Assembly: GCF_020085105.1 (NCBI RefSeq)
Contig: NC_058046.1
Coordinates: 8,718,675-8,782,674, forward strand
Length of the DNA: 64,000 bases
Source: Siniperca chuatsi
Lineage: Eukaryota > Chordata > Actinopteri > Centrarchiformes > Sinipercidae
Direction of reading: 5' to 3'
Both the position numbers and the translations under genes were made by a program. Shown here piece by piece: positions 11,207-26,200 of the stretch; within the stretch, counting starts at the first letter, position 1, and each line of letters begins with the position of its first letter. The notes under the pieces were generated by a model. That model was not told the DNA's origin. It did not search any database and was given only the letters and a program-made list of their open reading frames with translations.

Positions 11207-14200
11207 CTATCTTCCATACCAGGTGTAACTGTAGCCACCCAAAGTGACCAAGGCAACCAGTCCTATTGACGCAGCAGCAGCAGACAGAGATGAAACCCTC
11301 AGAACATAGGATATACCTGGCACAAGGAAATGCTGCGTGTGAGTAACTGGCAACTTTCTACATCTGCTTGTTTTTTGCATTTTACACTGCATTTTAAAGT
11401 CCTTTCTCTAATTTTAAAAATTACACTATAGGGTTTGGGTAGTTTGGCCAGTGAAGTACCTCTTACTTTAGCCCACAGGACACAGGAACTTTTTAAAGCC
11501 TAGGAGAGAAAACATTCAGGCATTTTAACAAGTAAACTGTAAAGTCTGATGCAGTGTCTCAGTCATTTTATACCATACTATATAGTAGTTGCACCCACCA
11601 TTTTCCACTGACTGACCGCTCGTAAGATGATATAATAGTCCTTGCCATTCTCCAGTGGGGCATTAAAGAAGCCTCCATAGTGGAGTTCATCCCCTACAGT
11701 AAAGTTCATCTCTGTACCAACATGTCTGACATCAATCTGAGCAGTGATGTACTCTGTTGAGGACTTTACTTTGCTTGAGGGGTCTGAGCTCGCCGGAGAG
11801 GAACAGTCAAATATCACAATCCCCTCTACATGAAGCACAAACACTTGGTACAAACTGCCAAAGGAAGAACAAAAAAAATCACTTATTTTGAAGGTGCAAC
11901 AAGCAACATTTAAACTTGAATATACAATGGCCATATTTATTTGGGATGAAGATTTGGGTAAACAGGGTTTTTTTTGTAAATGTGGTCTTTTTTAGATACA
12001 CTGTGATCTCTTTACTATGATCTTTACATAAAGTAATAAAACCAGTATACACACAATTGATTTGAAAGAGTTATACTGTATATTTAGGTTTATTAGTATG
12101 ATGATATACATTTTCAGTGGCTTTACAATTTACAAATTAATATCCTACTATCCATATGGCCATAAATAAAGATACGTTAACACATGAATTTCTTTACAAG
12201 AAAGATTTGTAACACCTGAACATAGCGACCGATACTGGATTTTGTGGCCGAAACTGTTATCGATATGTGGGAGTTTAAAAGATCTGATAACGATATAGCG
12301 GCCTATAGTAATTTTTTTTTTACAACATAAACACATAACATAAACAAGCAATCTTGATATGGATCCCTTAGATTTGTTTTTAAAGAACTGATTAAGGAAC
12401 ATGCTACAATGGACAAACTATGTAATGCTGACACTGTCTCTAAATTAACTCAAACCTAGTTTGGCATTTCTTTACTGCAAAATCTTGTCATTTATTGGCC
12501 AACATATACACAGATACTGATATACATGTACAATAAGCTAATATCAGCTGAAACATTGACCTGGCTGATTTATTGGTTTAGCTCTAGCCCTTATACCTGC
12601 TTCTCTGTGGTGTTTGGGTGTCATGAATGTGGTATGAACTAGATTTATTATGATGTTTTATAAATGATTACTTTTTTTTTTAAAGTTTATGTTTTTTAAG
12701 TAAAAGTACAGTAAATTATGTGCATTCGTGGGCCAATCTGAATCAAGTATTCAACAAAGCTGCAAGTATTGTACTGAATCATAAAGATTCAACCACCATT
12801 ATAAATTAGGGACATTGGTAAGTCATTTGAAGCATGACTGTCTATTTTATCTCATAAGGTGTTAATGAGAAATTTGAGAAATATTTCACAAAATATCATG
12901 TACACTGAGACCTCCCAGTTCACATCCCCAATCAGTGTGTTCCATTGCCTGCAACATATGAGTCCAATACTGTATCTTGCCATCTTACCTTATTGGGTCC
13001 AGTGTGTCGGGTGATCTGTGTAGCCTCAAAGTTGGTACAGGAGTCTCAAATTCTCTGTAGTAGACAACTGGTGCTGGAGGCACTGTCAAATGTTATAATA
13101 TTTAATGTGCAATGCTCAGTATAAAAAAGACTGCATCAAAGGAAATATAATTATATTAGACCTAAATATTTCCAGAAAGCTGATAAAACATTTAGTTAGA
13201 GTAGAGTAAATTTAAGGCTGTACAATGATACCTGGTAAACTGGTGTTAGTGGTGATGGTGGCCGTGTATCTGGAAGACACTGCAGTGATTGAAATGCTGT
13301 AGTTTGTGACTGGAAGCAGGTACAGACAGAGTTCCAGCTGGTCAGCCTTGGAGCTCAGAAACCGCTTCCTTTCATCATGAAAAGACCTCTGATAGTCTCT
13401 GGATCCTATATATGTCACCTGGAATGGTTACATCGAATGTGGCATCAGTCAGGGTTACAAAACCCTCCATAGATGAAGATTAAAAAAAAACAGTATGGTA
13501 ATTGCATGGTAAATGCTAAACTGTCTATACACATTCACATACAGTGCCTTGCGAAAGTATTCGGCCCCCTTGAACTTTGCGACCTTTTGCTACATTTCAG
13601 GCTTCAAACATAAAGATATAAAACTGTAATTTTTTGTGAAGAACCAACAACAAGTGGGACACAATCATGAAGTGGAACGAAATTTATTGGATATTTCAAA
13701 CTTTTTTAACAAATCAAAAACTGAAAAATTGGGCGTGCAAAATTATTCAGCCCCTTTACTTTCAGTGCAGCAAACTTTCTCCAGAAGTTCAGTGAGGATC
13801 TCTGAATGATCCAATGTTGACCTAAATGACTAATGATGATAAATAGAATCCACCTGTGTGTAATCAAGTCTCCGTATAAATGCACCTGCACTGTGATAGT
13901 CTCAGATGTCTGTTTAAAGCGCAGAGAGCATCATGAAGAACAAGGAACACACCAGGCAGGTCCGAGATACTGTTGTGGAGAAGTTTAAAGCCGGATTTGG
14001 ATACAAAAAGATTTCCCAAGCTTTAAACATCCCAAGGAGCACTGTGCAAGCAATAATATTGAAATGGAAGGAGTATCAGACCACTACAAATCTACCAAGA
14101 CCTGGCCGTCCCTCTAAACTTTCAGCTCATACAAGGAGAAGACTGATCAGAGATGCAGCCAAGAGACCCACAATCACTCTGGATGAACTGCAGAGATCTA

Positions 14201-17200
14201 CAGCTGAGGTGGGAGACTCTGTCCATAGGACAACAATCAGTCGTATACTGCACAAATCTGGCCTTTATGGAAGAGTGGCAAGAAGAAAGCCATTTCTTAA
14301 AGATTCTTGGGAGACACACCAAACATGTGGAAGAGGGTGATGAGCAATGCAAAACGTTATGTTTGGCATAAAAGCAACACAGCTCATCACCCTGAACACA
14401 CCATCCCCAGTGTCAAACATGGTGGTGGCAGCATCATGGTTTGGGCCTGCTTTTCTTCAGCAGGGACAGGGAAGATGGTTAAAATTGATGGGAAGATGGA
14501 TGGAGCCAAATACAGGACCATTCTGGAAGAAAACCTGATGGAGTCTGCAAAAGACCTGAGACTGGGATGGAGATTTGTCTTCCAACAAGACAATGATCCA
14601 AAACATAAAGCAAAATCTACAATGGAATGGTTCAAAAATAAACATATCCAGGTGTTAGAATGGCCAAGTCAAAGTCCAGACCTGAATCCAATCGAGAATC
14701 TGTGGAAAGAACTGAAAACTGCTGTTCACAAATGCTCTCCATCCAACCTCACTGAGCTCGAGCTGTTTTGCAAGGAGGAATGGGCAAAAATTTCAGTCTC
14801 TCGATGTGCAAAACTGAGACATACCCCAAGCGACTTACAGCTGTAATCGCAGCAAAAGGTGGCGCTACAAAGTATTAACTTAAGGGGGCTGAATAAATTT
14901 GCACGCCCAATTTTTCAGTTTTTGATTTGTTAAAATTTGAAATATCCAATAAATTTCGTTCCACTTCATGAGTGTCCCACTTGTTGATTCTTCAAAAAAT
15001 TAGTTTCATAGCTTTGTTTGAAGCCTGAAATGTGGCAAAAGGTCGCAAAGTTCCAGGGGACCGAATACTTTCGCAAGGCACTATATAACCAGAGAATAAG
15101 GTTAAGAAATTACTGAAAGCACCTATTTACTATATGCTGGCAATTAAATACAAATATGGTCAAAGATAAACAGCAACTACAGTGAAAGGATAATCAAATC
15201 TCCTTTTACCTTGTAAACTTCTGTGTCCTCCTCATACTTCTCTGCTTTCCAATGCAGACAGTTTTCATTGAGGACAAATAGGTGATTGATAGGTGGCTTT
15301 ATTTCTGTAAGAGATACGGGAATGAAAATAGAGTGATGGTACACCTTACCTTCACCTTTTGTCATTACAAATACCTTTACAGATATGCAAATCAATAACA
15401 TCACACAAGCATCATACCTATTCAGGTGCTTTTATTTTGTGAGGCCTAATGAACATTGCAACTTACAGATGTTCCTAGCGGGGTTATGTTTTTACTCACC
15501 TATGCATCTCAGTGTAGCTTTCTGCCACACCCCAGAGCTGCCACACAAAGAGACGTTGCTGCCCCTCCAGCTGTGATATCCATCCACACAGCGGTGGATC
15601 ACAACACTTCTGTTATGCCACACCACCTCCGAGTTGGCAAGGAAGGGAACCGGGCCACATTTAGCTAGGAAAACAATTGCACTGATTGGTTAACTAATTG
15701 ATTGAAGTATTGTGGGACTTTATAAGCATGGTTATATACAGAATACACGTATCTATGTCTATCTTTGTTTGGGTTCCCAATGCCTTCCGCTGGAAGAATC
15801 AGCCATTGCTGAGTGAAGTCAACATCACATGCAACATTCCTCAACATTCATTCAGCAGTGGATGGACCCACAGAAAAATTTTTGGATAATGTGAAAAGTT
15901 ACAAAACATTATCAACTCAACTCAATTTACCTCAAAAGCTACAACAAGCACAGAACATAGAGCCCAAGCAGGAATATACAACAGAGCCTCTAACCACAAC
16001 TGAAGCAATGTAGAACTGAGCATCCATCAGTTACTTAGCAGATAAATGAAAACATGTTAATGTTGTCTATGTATGAGATTATCACTGTACCTTTGCACTT
16101 TACAGATACTTTCTCCCACTCTCCTGACAGTAAACATGTTGAAATATTATTTCCACTCTCCTGGTAAAATCCATCCATACACTCATACAGCGCCACACTG
16201 CCCGGCCTACTGGTGCGATCCCACAGGAGCTTATTATGGGGGAGCTTTAGTGGGGGACCACAGCTTATTTCTGCATACAGACATGAATTAGCACAGACTG
16301 TGTGCTATTAACAGGTATATTTATATCACAGAGAAAAACACAACATAAAGAGAACTAGTGGCAAATTCTATTCTGTGTACATATTACACTTATGTGTGCT
16401 TCATATGCAAAGAATAAATCCTCAAATAAATATGCAAGTTTATAGAGTACAGTATTGGGACTCTACTACGTTTGCATATCTCAACTAGGCATTTACAAAG
16501 CAATATAGGCCTACTAATACTTATATTTTAAAGCAAGAGTTTGATATTTTGGGAGATATGCTTATTCAATTTTATACCGACAGCTATATGAAAAGATCAA
16601 TATCACTCTCATGTCTCTACGGTAAATATGAAGCTACAGCTAGCAGCCAGTTAGCTCATCTTAGCATTAAGACTGGAAATAGAGGGAAACAGCTAGTATG
16701 GCTCTGTCCAAAGGTAACAAATGTAAAATCTCTAAGCTTTTAAGGTGCTGCTGATTTTGCTGAACAGAGCCAGGCTAGCTATTTCCCTCGGTTTCCTTTC
16801 TTTATGCTAAGCAAGGTTAACTGCCTTCTGGCTGTAGCCTTACATTGAACGGACAATTTCAAGAATCTTCTCATCTAACTCTCAGCAAAAAAAAAGAAAA
16901 GCTAATTAGGATATTTCCCAAAATGTCAAACTATTGCTTTACATATTTTGTTCAAATTGCTACAAATATTCTGAAATTAAAAGTAGTTTATCAATATATC
17001 TGTCATCAGACATTGCACCTTCACACCATAGATCAATATCCTCCCACAGTCCATTCTCTCCACATACTGAGTAGTTTCTTAGGCTCCTGGTGTAATATCC
17101 TTCCTCACATTGGTAATACACCACACTGTCAATGTGTGATGTGCCGTTCCATAGCATTTTAGCATGAGGTTTAAAAACAGGCTCTTGACAATTGATTTCT

Positions 17201-20200
17201 ACAACAAAAAGACAAGTCATTGTAGCATTGTAGATAGATGTCAAAATGTTAAAATCTATGAGACAAGATACAATACACACTTGAAATAATGGTTGAAATG
17301 GCAGATGAATGATGACAGTAACATTCATACTGTTCAGTTACAGCATGCAAATTATGATGTATTGTCAACATTTGAGATGATTGCATCATTACTTTTATTT
17401 GAGGCAGTTAACCCAATACTCTGTTGTGTAGACTAATGTCATTATCACCTTGACAGAGCAGAGAGGCTCCATCCCATTCTCCGCTGGCAGTACAAACTGA
17501 CACATTTCCCTCTCTAACGTTGTGATATCCGGAGTCACACTGATAAACAACCTGAGAGCCCACAGTAGAGATATTATCCCACAGCATGATTGAATGAGGG
17601 ATGGGTGGGGGCACACCACAGTCAACTTCTACAAGGATGGATATTGCATTATTTAATTGAGGGAAAACAGTTATTATTTGACTCTGGACAATCGCAATGG
17701 AAACAAAACCAACCACAGCATTAACAACAATTTTGAGCAAGTTGTTACCTTTGCATGAGATGTTTGGTTTTGTCCAGTAACCATTAATTGTGCACAATGA
17801 TATGTTATTTCCTCCAGTGTGATAAAATCCTACTTTACAGTAGTAAGTCACGGTGCTTCCAGGGTTGGAGCAGCCATTCCACATTTGCCCTGTGTGAGGC
17901 AGTACAGGAGGATCCCCACATAATATCTCTGGGACAAAAATTATACACACAGGGGGGTTATACATATTTCCAAAAATTATGAAAAAAATTTAAAAAAACA
18001 TTTTGAGTACATAAAATACAAGTTTTATTCTCATGAACTGCTATAAATTTGAAACAAATGGTAGTTCTGTTCACATAAGGATCTCTGCCCTGCACACCAA
18101 TTCCATAATACAGACACACAGGTGATTTCACTTGTGTTGATTGGCTCTTCTCAGGACTGTGTGGGCATGCACAGACTAATAAACCAGGATAAGTGAAAAC
18201 ACCGGTGTGGGTGTGCAGGCCAGTGTCATTTTTTTGTAAAGCACTTTTAATTTAGTAATAATTTCGCCTAAAACTAGCTACACAATAAGACATGACAGAA
18301 AGCACTAGAAATAGTTTCCTGCCTTTTCATATTTGAAAAGAAAACCATTTCATTCATTGTATAAATTACCTTGGCACAACAGAGTTGGGTGGGTCCATTG
18401 ACCGTTTTCATTACAGATGGATACATTATGTCCTCCTTTGTTATGAAAGCCCTCTTTACAAAAATAGAGTACAGTGCTGCCAGGGGTTGAATTACTGTTC
18501 CACACCTGCTCAGTGGATTCAATTATAGGAGGACTTCCACACAAGATCTCTACAAGGAATAACAGGCACCACAACCACGTAACATGAACACTGGAATTCA
18601 GATTAGTTTCCTTTCAGTTTACTCTATTCAGGTATTTAAATGTGCAAAGAAAAAAAAAGGACGATACCGTATATTTGTGTGCGTTGGATCAGTTTGTTTG
18701 TCAAAACTCTAAAACAATCTAATAAAACAGTGATTGTACCTTGACAGAGCATGGACGGTCTTTCCCACTGTCCAGCAGCAGTACAGATGGATACATTGCC
18801 CTTTCCAACATTATGATATCCAGGGTTACACTGATAAAGCACCTCAGTGCCCATCCTTGACCTCTTATTCCACAGCACATAAGAGTGAGGGAGGGCAGGG
18901 GGAGAGCCACAGTCAACATCTGAGAGCCAAAGCAGTGACATGCTGCATGAAACCATATTCATTGGATAATCTCCAGGTATTCTGTCTGACAGGTCACTTT
19001 CATGATACCTGTGCTCACTAAAAACCCTGCAGTCAGTAGTGGGAGATTTATTGGGCTATATTATCATTCCCTTAAGGCTTAAAGGATAAGTTCATGATTT
19101 TTCAAGTTTGTCTTAAAACAATAGTTAGGTGCCCATATAAACTTTTAATCATTTATCCTGTTCATACTGGCCATGAAGAGATCTCTTCCTAATGTGATTG
19201 CAATAGATATGATGGAGGACAAAATCCACAGTCCTATTGTTTTAAGAAAGACTTTGAAAACTGTGAACCTATCCTTTAAAAAACACTCATCATGCTTGCT
19301 CTTTTATTTATAGGCACTAATAATTGCTTACATCGTATTGTTGTAACTGTGAGGTCAATTTATGTGCTCTTTGTGTCTTTGTAGAAATTATGTCTACAGC
19401 CATATTAGAGGCTCTGTGAGACTGTACTTAGGAAAAGCGGTGCTTTAAGCTAATTGCTAACATTGGCATGCTAACATTCTCACAGTGACAATGCTAACTT
19501 GCTCATTTTTACCATCTTAGTTGATGGGAATGTCATTTGTTTTTGCAGGTATTTGGTCATAAACCAAAGTATTGGACAAATTTTAACCTGATGATGGTGC
19601 TAGATGAAAAGTTAATTAGTCATTAAAATTATTGCAATTCATCCTAAGGGAAACATTAATATTGACAGACAGATTGACATTGCAATGCTGCTAGTGTGGC
19701 TAAAAATACTTATTGTTACAATTTTTATTATGATACAATTTATCGAGATACATTTGACAATTTATCAAGATAGATTTGAGATCAACCAACCCTTGTGTGT
19801 TTCACATTTACCTTAAAAACATTTAGCTGACACTGTTAATAAGTCCTGAAAAGACACACAATCAAATAAACACACCTTTCTAGATCATGAATGTTACCCA
19901 AGAGCAGAGAAAGCAAAGTACAGACTTGCAACGTGCCGATGAATAATCATGAATATTTATATAATGTTAGAAGGGGAAAAATTATTTAACAATTTTTTTT
20001 GCTTGTGTTTTGTTACCTTCACACACCTTTCTAGATCATGAATGTTACAAGCACCCAAAAGCAGAGAAAGCAAAGTACAGAGTTTTTGCTTGTGTTTTGT
20101 TACCTTCACAGACCATGGTGGGTTCTTTCCACAGTCCATCAGCTCCACACACAGAGCTGTTGTCTCCACTCCTCCACACAAAGCCTTCATCACAGACAAA

Positions 20201-23200
20201 CATGGCCACACTGCTGTATGTGGTCCCTGTGACTGAGAGCAGCACCGTGTCCTCCACTGAGGCAGGCTGGCCACAGTCAACCACTGATTGGAACAAGAAC
20301 ATACAAAACTCACTCAAAAGATTTCACATTCAAGACGGACTGTCACTATTATACCAGCCAGGACCAAACTGAGGGGTACACACACTACTGACATTAAGGG
20401 ATCTAAAAAGCGCAACTAGGTTAGAATGTATTTGCAATTAACTCCAGGTGCTTCTTTGGAGTACAATTTATGTGGAGCAACAGGCAAAATACATAGTAGG
20501 AATATTTTGTTTTATAAAGGGTTTGAAAGTCTATCTAGCATACTGCCCCTTGCTTGATGTTTTCAAAATCCCAAATCCATACCACATACTAAGCAGGTTT
20601 TGAGTATGTAGTGTATTCATATTCACGCTGGAAAAGCGACAAAATTGAATGTACTGTCAGTATGCTTATCCAAATCCCATTAATGCGGTTTTACCTTTGC
20701 AGGAAGCTTTGTCTCTGTGAGGGTGGAAGGGCTCCACTCCGTTGTGGATTTGATATCCCAGCTGGCAGCTGCAGTCAAAACTGCCCTCAAGATTCCTGCA
20801 TTGACCCCCCTCTCCACACAGGCCTGGGATCCTGCACTCATCAATGTCTGCACAACCAATGGTAAATGAGTATGTGACATAAAAATGAAAAATGTCTGTA
20901 ATAATTTCTCATTTTTAGTCTACATTTTTTAATCTCTTATGTGTGACTCTATTAATGTAATTATGTTTCACATACCTACCTTTTGGATGACTCACATGAC
21001 AGTTTTTGGCCTATTCCCTTTTCTTTAGTTTACCCCTTTAACAGCCCTTGTTAAAAAATTTCCTTGGCATGACAGAGTTGGGGCGGGGGGGTTCCACTTA
21101 CCTTTTCATTACAGATTGATACATTATGTCCTCTTTTCTTATGAAAGCCCTCTTTACAAAAATAGAGTACAGTGCTACCAGGGGTTGAATTACTGTTTCA
21201 CACCTGCTCAGTGGATTCAATTATAGGAGGACTTCCACACAAGGTCTCTACAAGGAATAACAGGCACCACAACCATGTACCACCTGCATTCAGATTTGTT
21301 CCCTTTCAGTTTACTCTATTCAGGTATCTCAATGTGCAAAGAAAAAAACGAAGATAACGTAAATCTGTGTGCCTTGGATCAGTTTTTCAAAACTCTAAAA
21401 TGATCTGATAAAACAGTGACTGTACCTTGACAGTGTTACGATGAGCTTTGAAAGCTGGACTCAAACGCAGGAGGTTTATTAGATAATAGGAGAATGATGG
21501 TGGATGAAAGTAAACGGGAGGCAGACAGGCAAGCAAGCAGTGATCAGGGCACAAAACACACACACACTGTCATGGCCGTGACAGTAGGGGGTAGTAGGGC
21601 TGCCCAAGCATCCTTCCAGACCTTACGGCAACGATGAAGGTGGGCTTGGACAGAGAGAACCGAGACTTTATCCTCCTGGGCTGGGAACAAGCAAGGTTGT
21701 AAACCCATGGCACAGAGAAATGGTGGCATACCTGTGGCAGCGATTGACAGCGAGTTGTGGGTGTACTCAACCCAAGCCAGCTGAGTACTCTAGGAGGAGG
21801 GGTTTCCGGAAAGCCACACAGTGAAGGGCAGCACTGAGGTCTTGCTTGGCTCGCTCCCCTTGACCGTTGGTCTGTGGGTGATAACCAGAGGACAGAATCA
21901 TTGTGGCTCCGAGGGTTTGACAGAAGGCTTTCCAAACTTGAGAAATGAACTGGGGTCCGCAGTCTGAGATGATGCCGGTGGGGATCCCATGGAGGCGGAA
22001 GATGTGGTTAACCAGGAGGTCTTATGTTTCCAGAGCTTAGGGGAGTGTAGGCAGACCCACAGAGTGTACTGCTTTAGAAAATCTGTCCACAATGGTGAGT
22101 ATGGTGGTGTTACCTTGGGAAGGGTGAAGTCCAGTAATGAAGTCTAGGGTGATATGGGACCAAGGTCGACCAGGAACCGGTAGTGGGCGGAGGAGGCCAG
22201 CAGGAGGTTGGTGGGAGGCCTAGATGTGAGCACAAACAGTTCAGGCAGAGATGAAGGCATGGGAGTCTGCAACCATGGTGGACCACCAAAAACGCTGCTT
22301 CAGGAGCGACAGAGTGCTTCAGGAGCGCCAGAGTGCGACTGATGCCAGGGTGACAGGAAACCTGAGATGTGTGTGCCCACTGCAGGACCTGGGAGCGTAC
22401 AAAGTCAGGAACAAACAGGCGGTTTGGAGAAGTGTTACCTGGGCTTGGCTGGGTCTGCTGGGCGTCCCTGACCAGGGACTCAACGTTACAAGTTACTGCT
22501 CCCACCATGCAGGAGGCAGGGAGGATGGTCTCAGGGTCAGAAGAGGACGCTGCGTTGGTGAACTGCTGGGAGAGAGCATCTGGTTTTTTGTTTCGGGGCC
22601 TGGACGGTAAGTAAGGGTGAATGAGAACCAACCAAAGAACAGGGCCCAGCGAACTTGCCGGGAGTTCAGCCATTTGAATGTAGACCAGGTTCTTGTGGTC
22701 TGTCCACAAGATGAATGGTTGTTCAGCTCCCTCCAGCCAGTGCCTTCATTCCTCCAGGGCCAGTTTGATGGCCAACTGCTCCTGGTACTCAACGTCATAA
22801 TTTTTCTCAGCTGGGGTCAGGTGTCAAGAGAAGACACAAGAGTGGAGCTTCTGGTCATCAGCAGAAGGCTGAGAGAAGACAGATCCAACCCCAGTGCTGG
22901 AAGCGTCCACCTCCACAATGAACTGGCGTGAGGGGTCAGGGTGGACGAGCACAGGGGCTCATGTGAAACGTGACTTGAGTTTAGTGAAAGCTGCCTCGAC
23001 CTCTGGGGTCCAAACAAAGGGGACTACTGGGGAAGTAAGTTTAGTCAGGGGTGCTGCCACTCTATTGTAGTCATAGATGAAGCGACGATAAAGGTTGGCA
23101 AAACCAAGAAACTGCTGGAGCTGTTTGACTGAACTGGGTTTGGGCCACTGTACCACTGCCTGGATCGTTTCTGGGTCCGTCTTCACCTGCCCCTATTCAA

Positions 23201-26200
23201 TGATGTAGCCCAGGAAAGAAACAGAACTGACATGGAACTCACATTTTTCTGCTTTCACAAAAAGCTTGTTCTCCAGGAGTCTTTGAAGCACCTGTCTGAT
23301 GTGCACCACATGTTCTTCTGGGTTGTCGGAACATAGATGTCGTCCAAATACACAAAGACTGAGTGGTTGAGGAAGTCACGCAGCACGTCATTGACGAGAG
23401 CCTCGAAGACAGCGGGGCATAGGTGAGTCCGAAGGGCATCACCAGGTATTTGATGTGGCTGAGGGGGGTGTTGTAGGCTGTCTTCCACTCATCTCCTTCT
23501 CATATTCTGACCAGATGGTAAGCGGTCTGTAGATCCAGTTTGGAGAAGATGGTGGCTTCTTGAATGGGTTTGAAGGCTGAGTTGATACAGGGCAAGGGGT
23601 ATTTGATTATAATGGTGATAGCATTGAGACCACGGTAGTCAATACAGGGGCGGAGAGAACGGTGTTTCTAAGCAACAAAGAAGAAACCTGCACCCACTGG
23701 GGAAGAAGACGGCTGGATGATGCCAGCAGCCAGAGAATCGTGGATGTACTTCTCCTTGCAGGACGAGACAGGTTAAACAGACGACTAGAGGGCAAGGGGG
23801 CTCCAAGGAGAAGTTCAATGGGACAGTCGTAAGGTTGGTGGGGAGGAAGGGAGAGAGCATGCTGCTTACTGAAAACCTCACTGACGTTATGATACTCAAG
23901 GGGAACGTTGGACACATCGGGAGGCTCGATAGAGGGTGGAGAGGTAGTGGCCTCTACAGAGACAATGTCTTTACCAAATTTTATGGGAATCCATCCAATA
24001 GTTGTTGAGACATTGACAGACAGATTGACATTGCCATGCTGCTAATGTGGCTAAAAATACTTATTGTGATACAATTGATCGAGATAAATTTGACAATTTA
24101 TCAAGATAGATTTGAGATTATATCAACCAACCCTAGTGTGTTTCACATTTACCTTATAAACATTTAGCTGACACTGTTAATAACTCCTGAAAAGACAAAC
24201 AATCAAATAAACACACCTTTCTAGATCATGAATGTTACAAGCACCCAAAAGCAGAGAAAGCAAAGTACAGAGTTTTTGCTTGTGTTTTGTTACCTTCACA
24301 GACCATGGTGGGTTCTTTCCACAGTCCATCAGCTCCACACACAGAGCTGTTGTCTCCACTCCTCCACACAAAGCCTTCATCACAGACAAACATGGCCACA
24401 CTGCTGTATGTGGTCCCTGTGACTGAGAGCAGCACCGTGTCCTCCACTGAGGCAGGCTGGCCACAGTCAACCACTGATTGGAACAAGAACATACAAAACT
24501 CACTCAAAAGATTTCACATTCAAGACGGACTGTCACTATTATACCAGCCAGGACCAAACTGAGGGGTACACACACTACTGACATTAAGGGATCTAAAAAG
24601 TGCAACTAGGTTAGAATGTATTTGCAATTAACTCCAGATGCTTCTTTGGAGTACAATTTATGTGGAGCAACAGGCAAAATACATAGTAGGAATATTTTGT
24701 TTTATAAAGGGTTTGAAAGTCTATCTAGCATACTGCCCCTTGCTTGATTTTTTCAAAATCCCAAATCCATACCACATACTAAGCAGGTTTTGAGTATGTA
24801 GTGTATTCATATTCACGCTGGAAAAGCGACAAAATTGAATGTACTGTCAGTATGCTTATCCAAATCCCATTAATGCGGTTTTACCTTTGCAGGAAGCTTT
24901 GTCTCTGTGAGGGTGGAAGGGCTCCACTCCGTTGTGGATTTGATATCCCAGCTGGCAGCTGCAGTCAAAACTGCCCTCAAGATTCCTGCATTGACCCCCC
25001 TCTCCACACAGGCCTCGGATCCTGCACTCATCAATGTCTGCACAACCAATGGTAAATGAGCATGTGACATAATGAAAAATGTATGTAATCATTTCTAATT
25101 TTAATCTACATTTTTTAATCTCTTATGTGTGACTCTATAAATGTAATTATGTTTCACATACCTACCTTTTGGATGACTCACTTTACAGTTTTTGGCCTAT
25201 TCCCTTTTCTGTAGTTTTACGCCTTAAACAGCCCTTGTAAAAAAGACCCAGGTCCAACTTAAACTCACCCAGGCAGTGGGTTCCATCATTTGGGATGAAG
25301 ATGGACATGTTGTTAGAAGGGCTGTAGCCAGTCAGGCAGGTACAGTAGTAGCTGCCAAATGTGTTGTAGCAGGTGGTGTGCAGCCCACAGATCTTACCGG
25401 CTCCTATGTGACACTCATCTTTATCTGGAAGAAAAAAGTATTTATTAAACTTCTACATAGAAGAGCAGGAGTTGAAATAGTAATAATAATAATAATGTTG
25501 TTAATTCCATTTGTGCTTTTCCTTCCAAAATGTCTTATGTGAAAAAGGACTATAGGATGGATTGCCACGAAATGAAGCTAGACTTTTCATCTAGCGCCAT
25601 CATCATACTTTTGTTTATGATTAAATACTTACTAAACTAATGGCATCACCTCAGCTGTATTTTGCTAAACTAAGATAGTGAATATGATAATGCTTCGTTA
25701 AGATCTGCGACACCTTTCACATTACACATAGTCATTCGATTAATTATTAATATAAAAATATTAGTTAGAGAATTTGATTAATTGCTTTTTTAAACTTTGA
25801 ATTCAATATTTAAACTCTGCAGTTCTTATTGCAAAACCTTTTCTCATTGGAAAAAACATGAACAGACTTCATTTAACTTCACATGATAAATAAATATACA
25901 CGCACAAAAAGTTTTTTCCTACCTTGACAGAGGGTTCTCCCATTTCCAACAAACCCATACTTGCAGTTACAAACTTTGCCAGAGCCGTCTGACTTGTCAT
26001 CACATGAGGCGTTAGCATGGCAGGTGGCACACACATCCAGAGTATGGCGTTCTGCTAGCATACCTGAGAGGATAGAATTAACATCCATCAGTCAATATCT
26101 TTAAAGGTTTTTCACCCCTTCTCCAGTTATCAGATTTTGAATATAATCACCAAAAATTGTCATCAGTATTCTCACCTGCTATGACACAGAGCAGAAAGAA

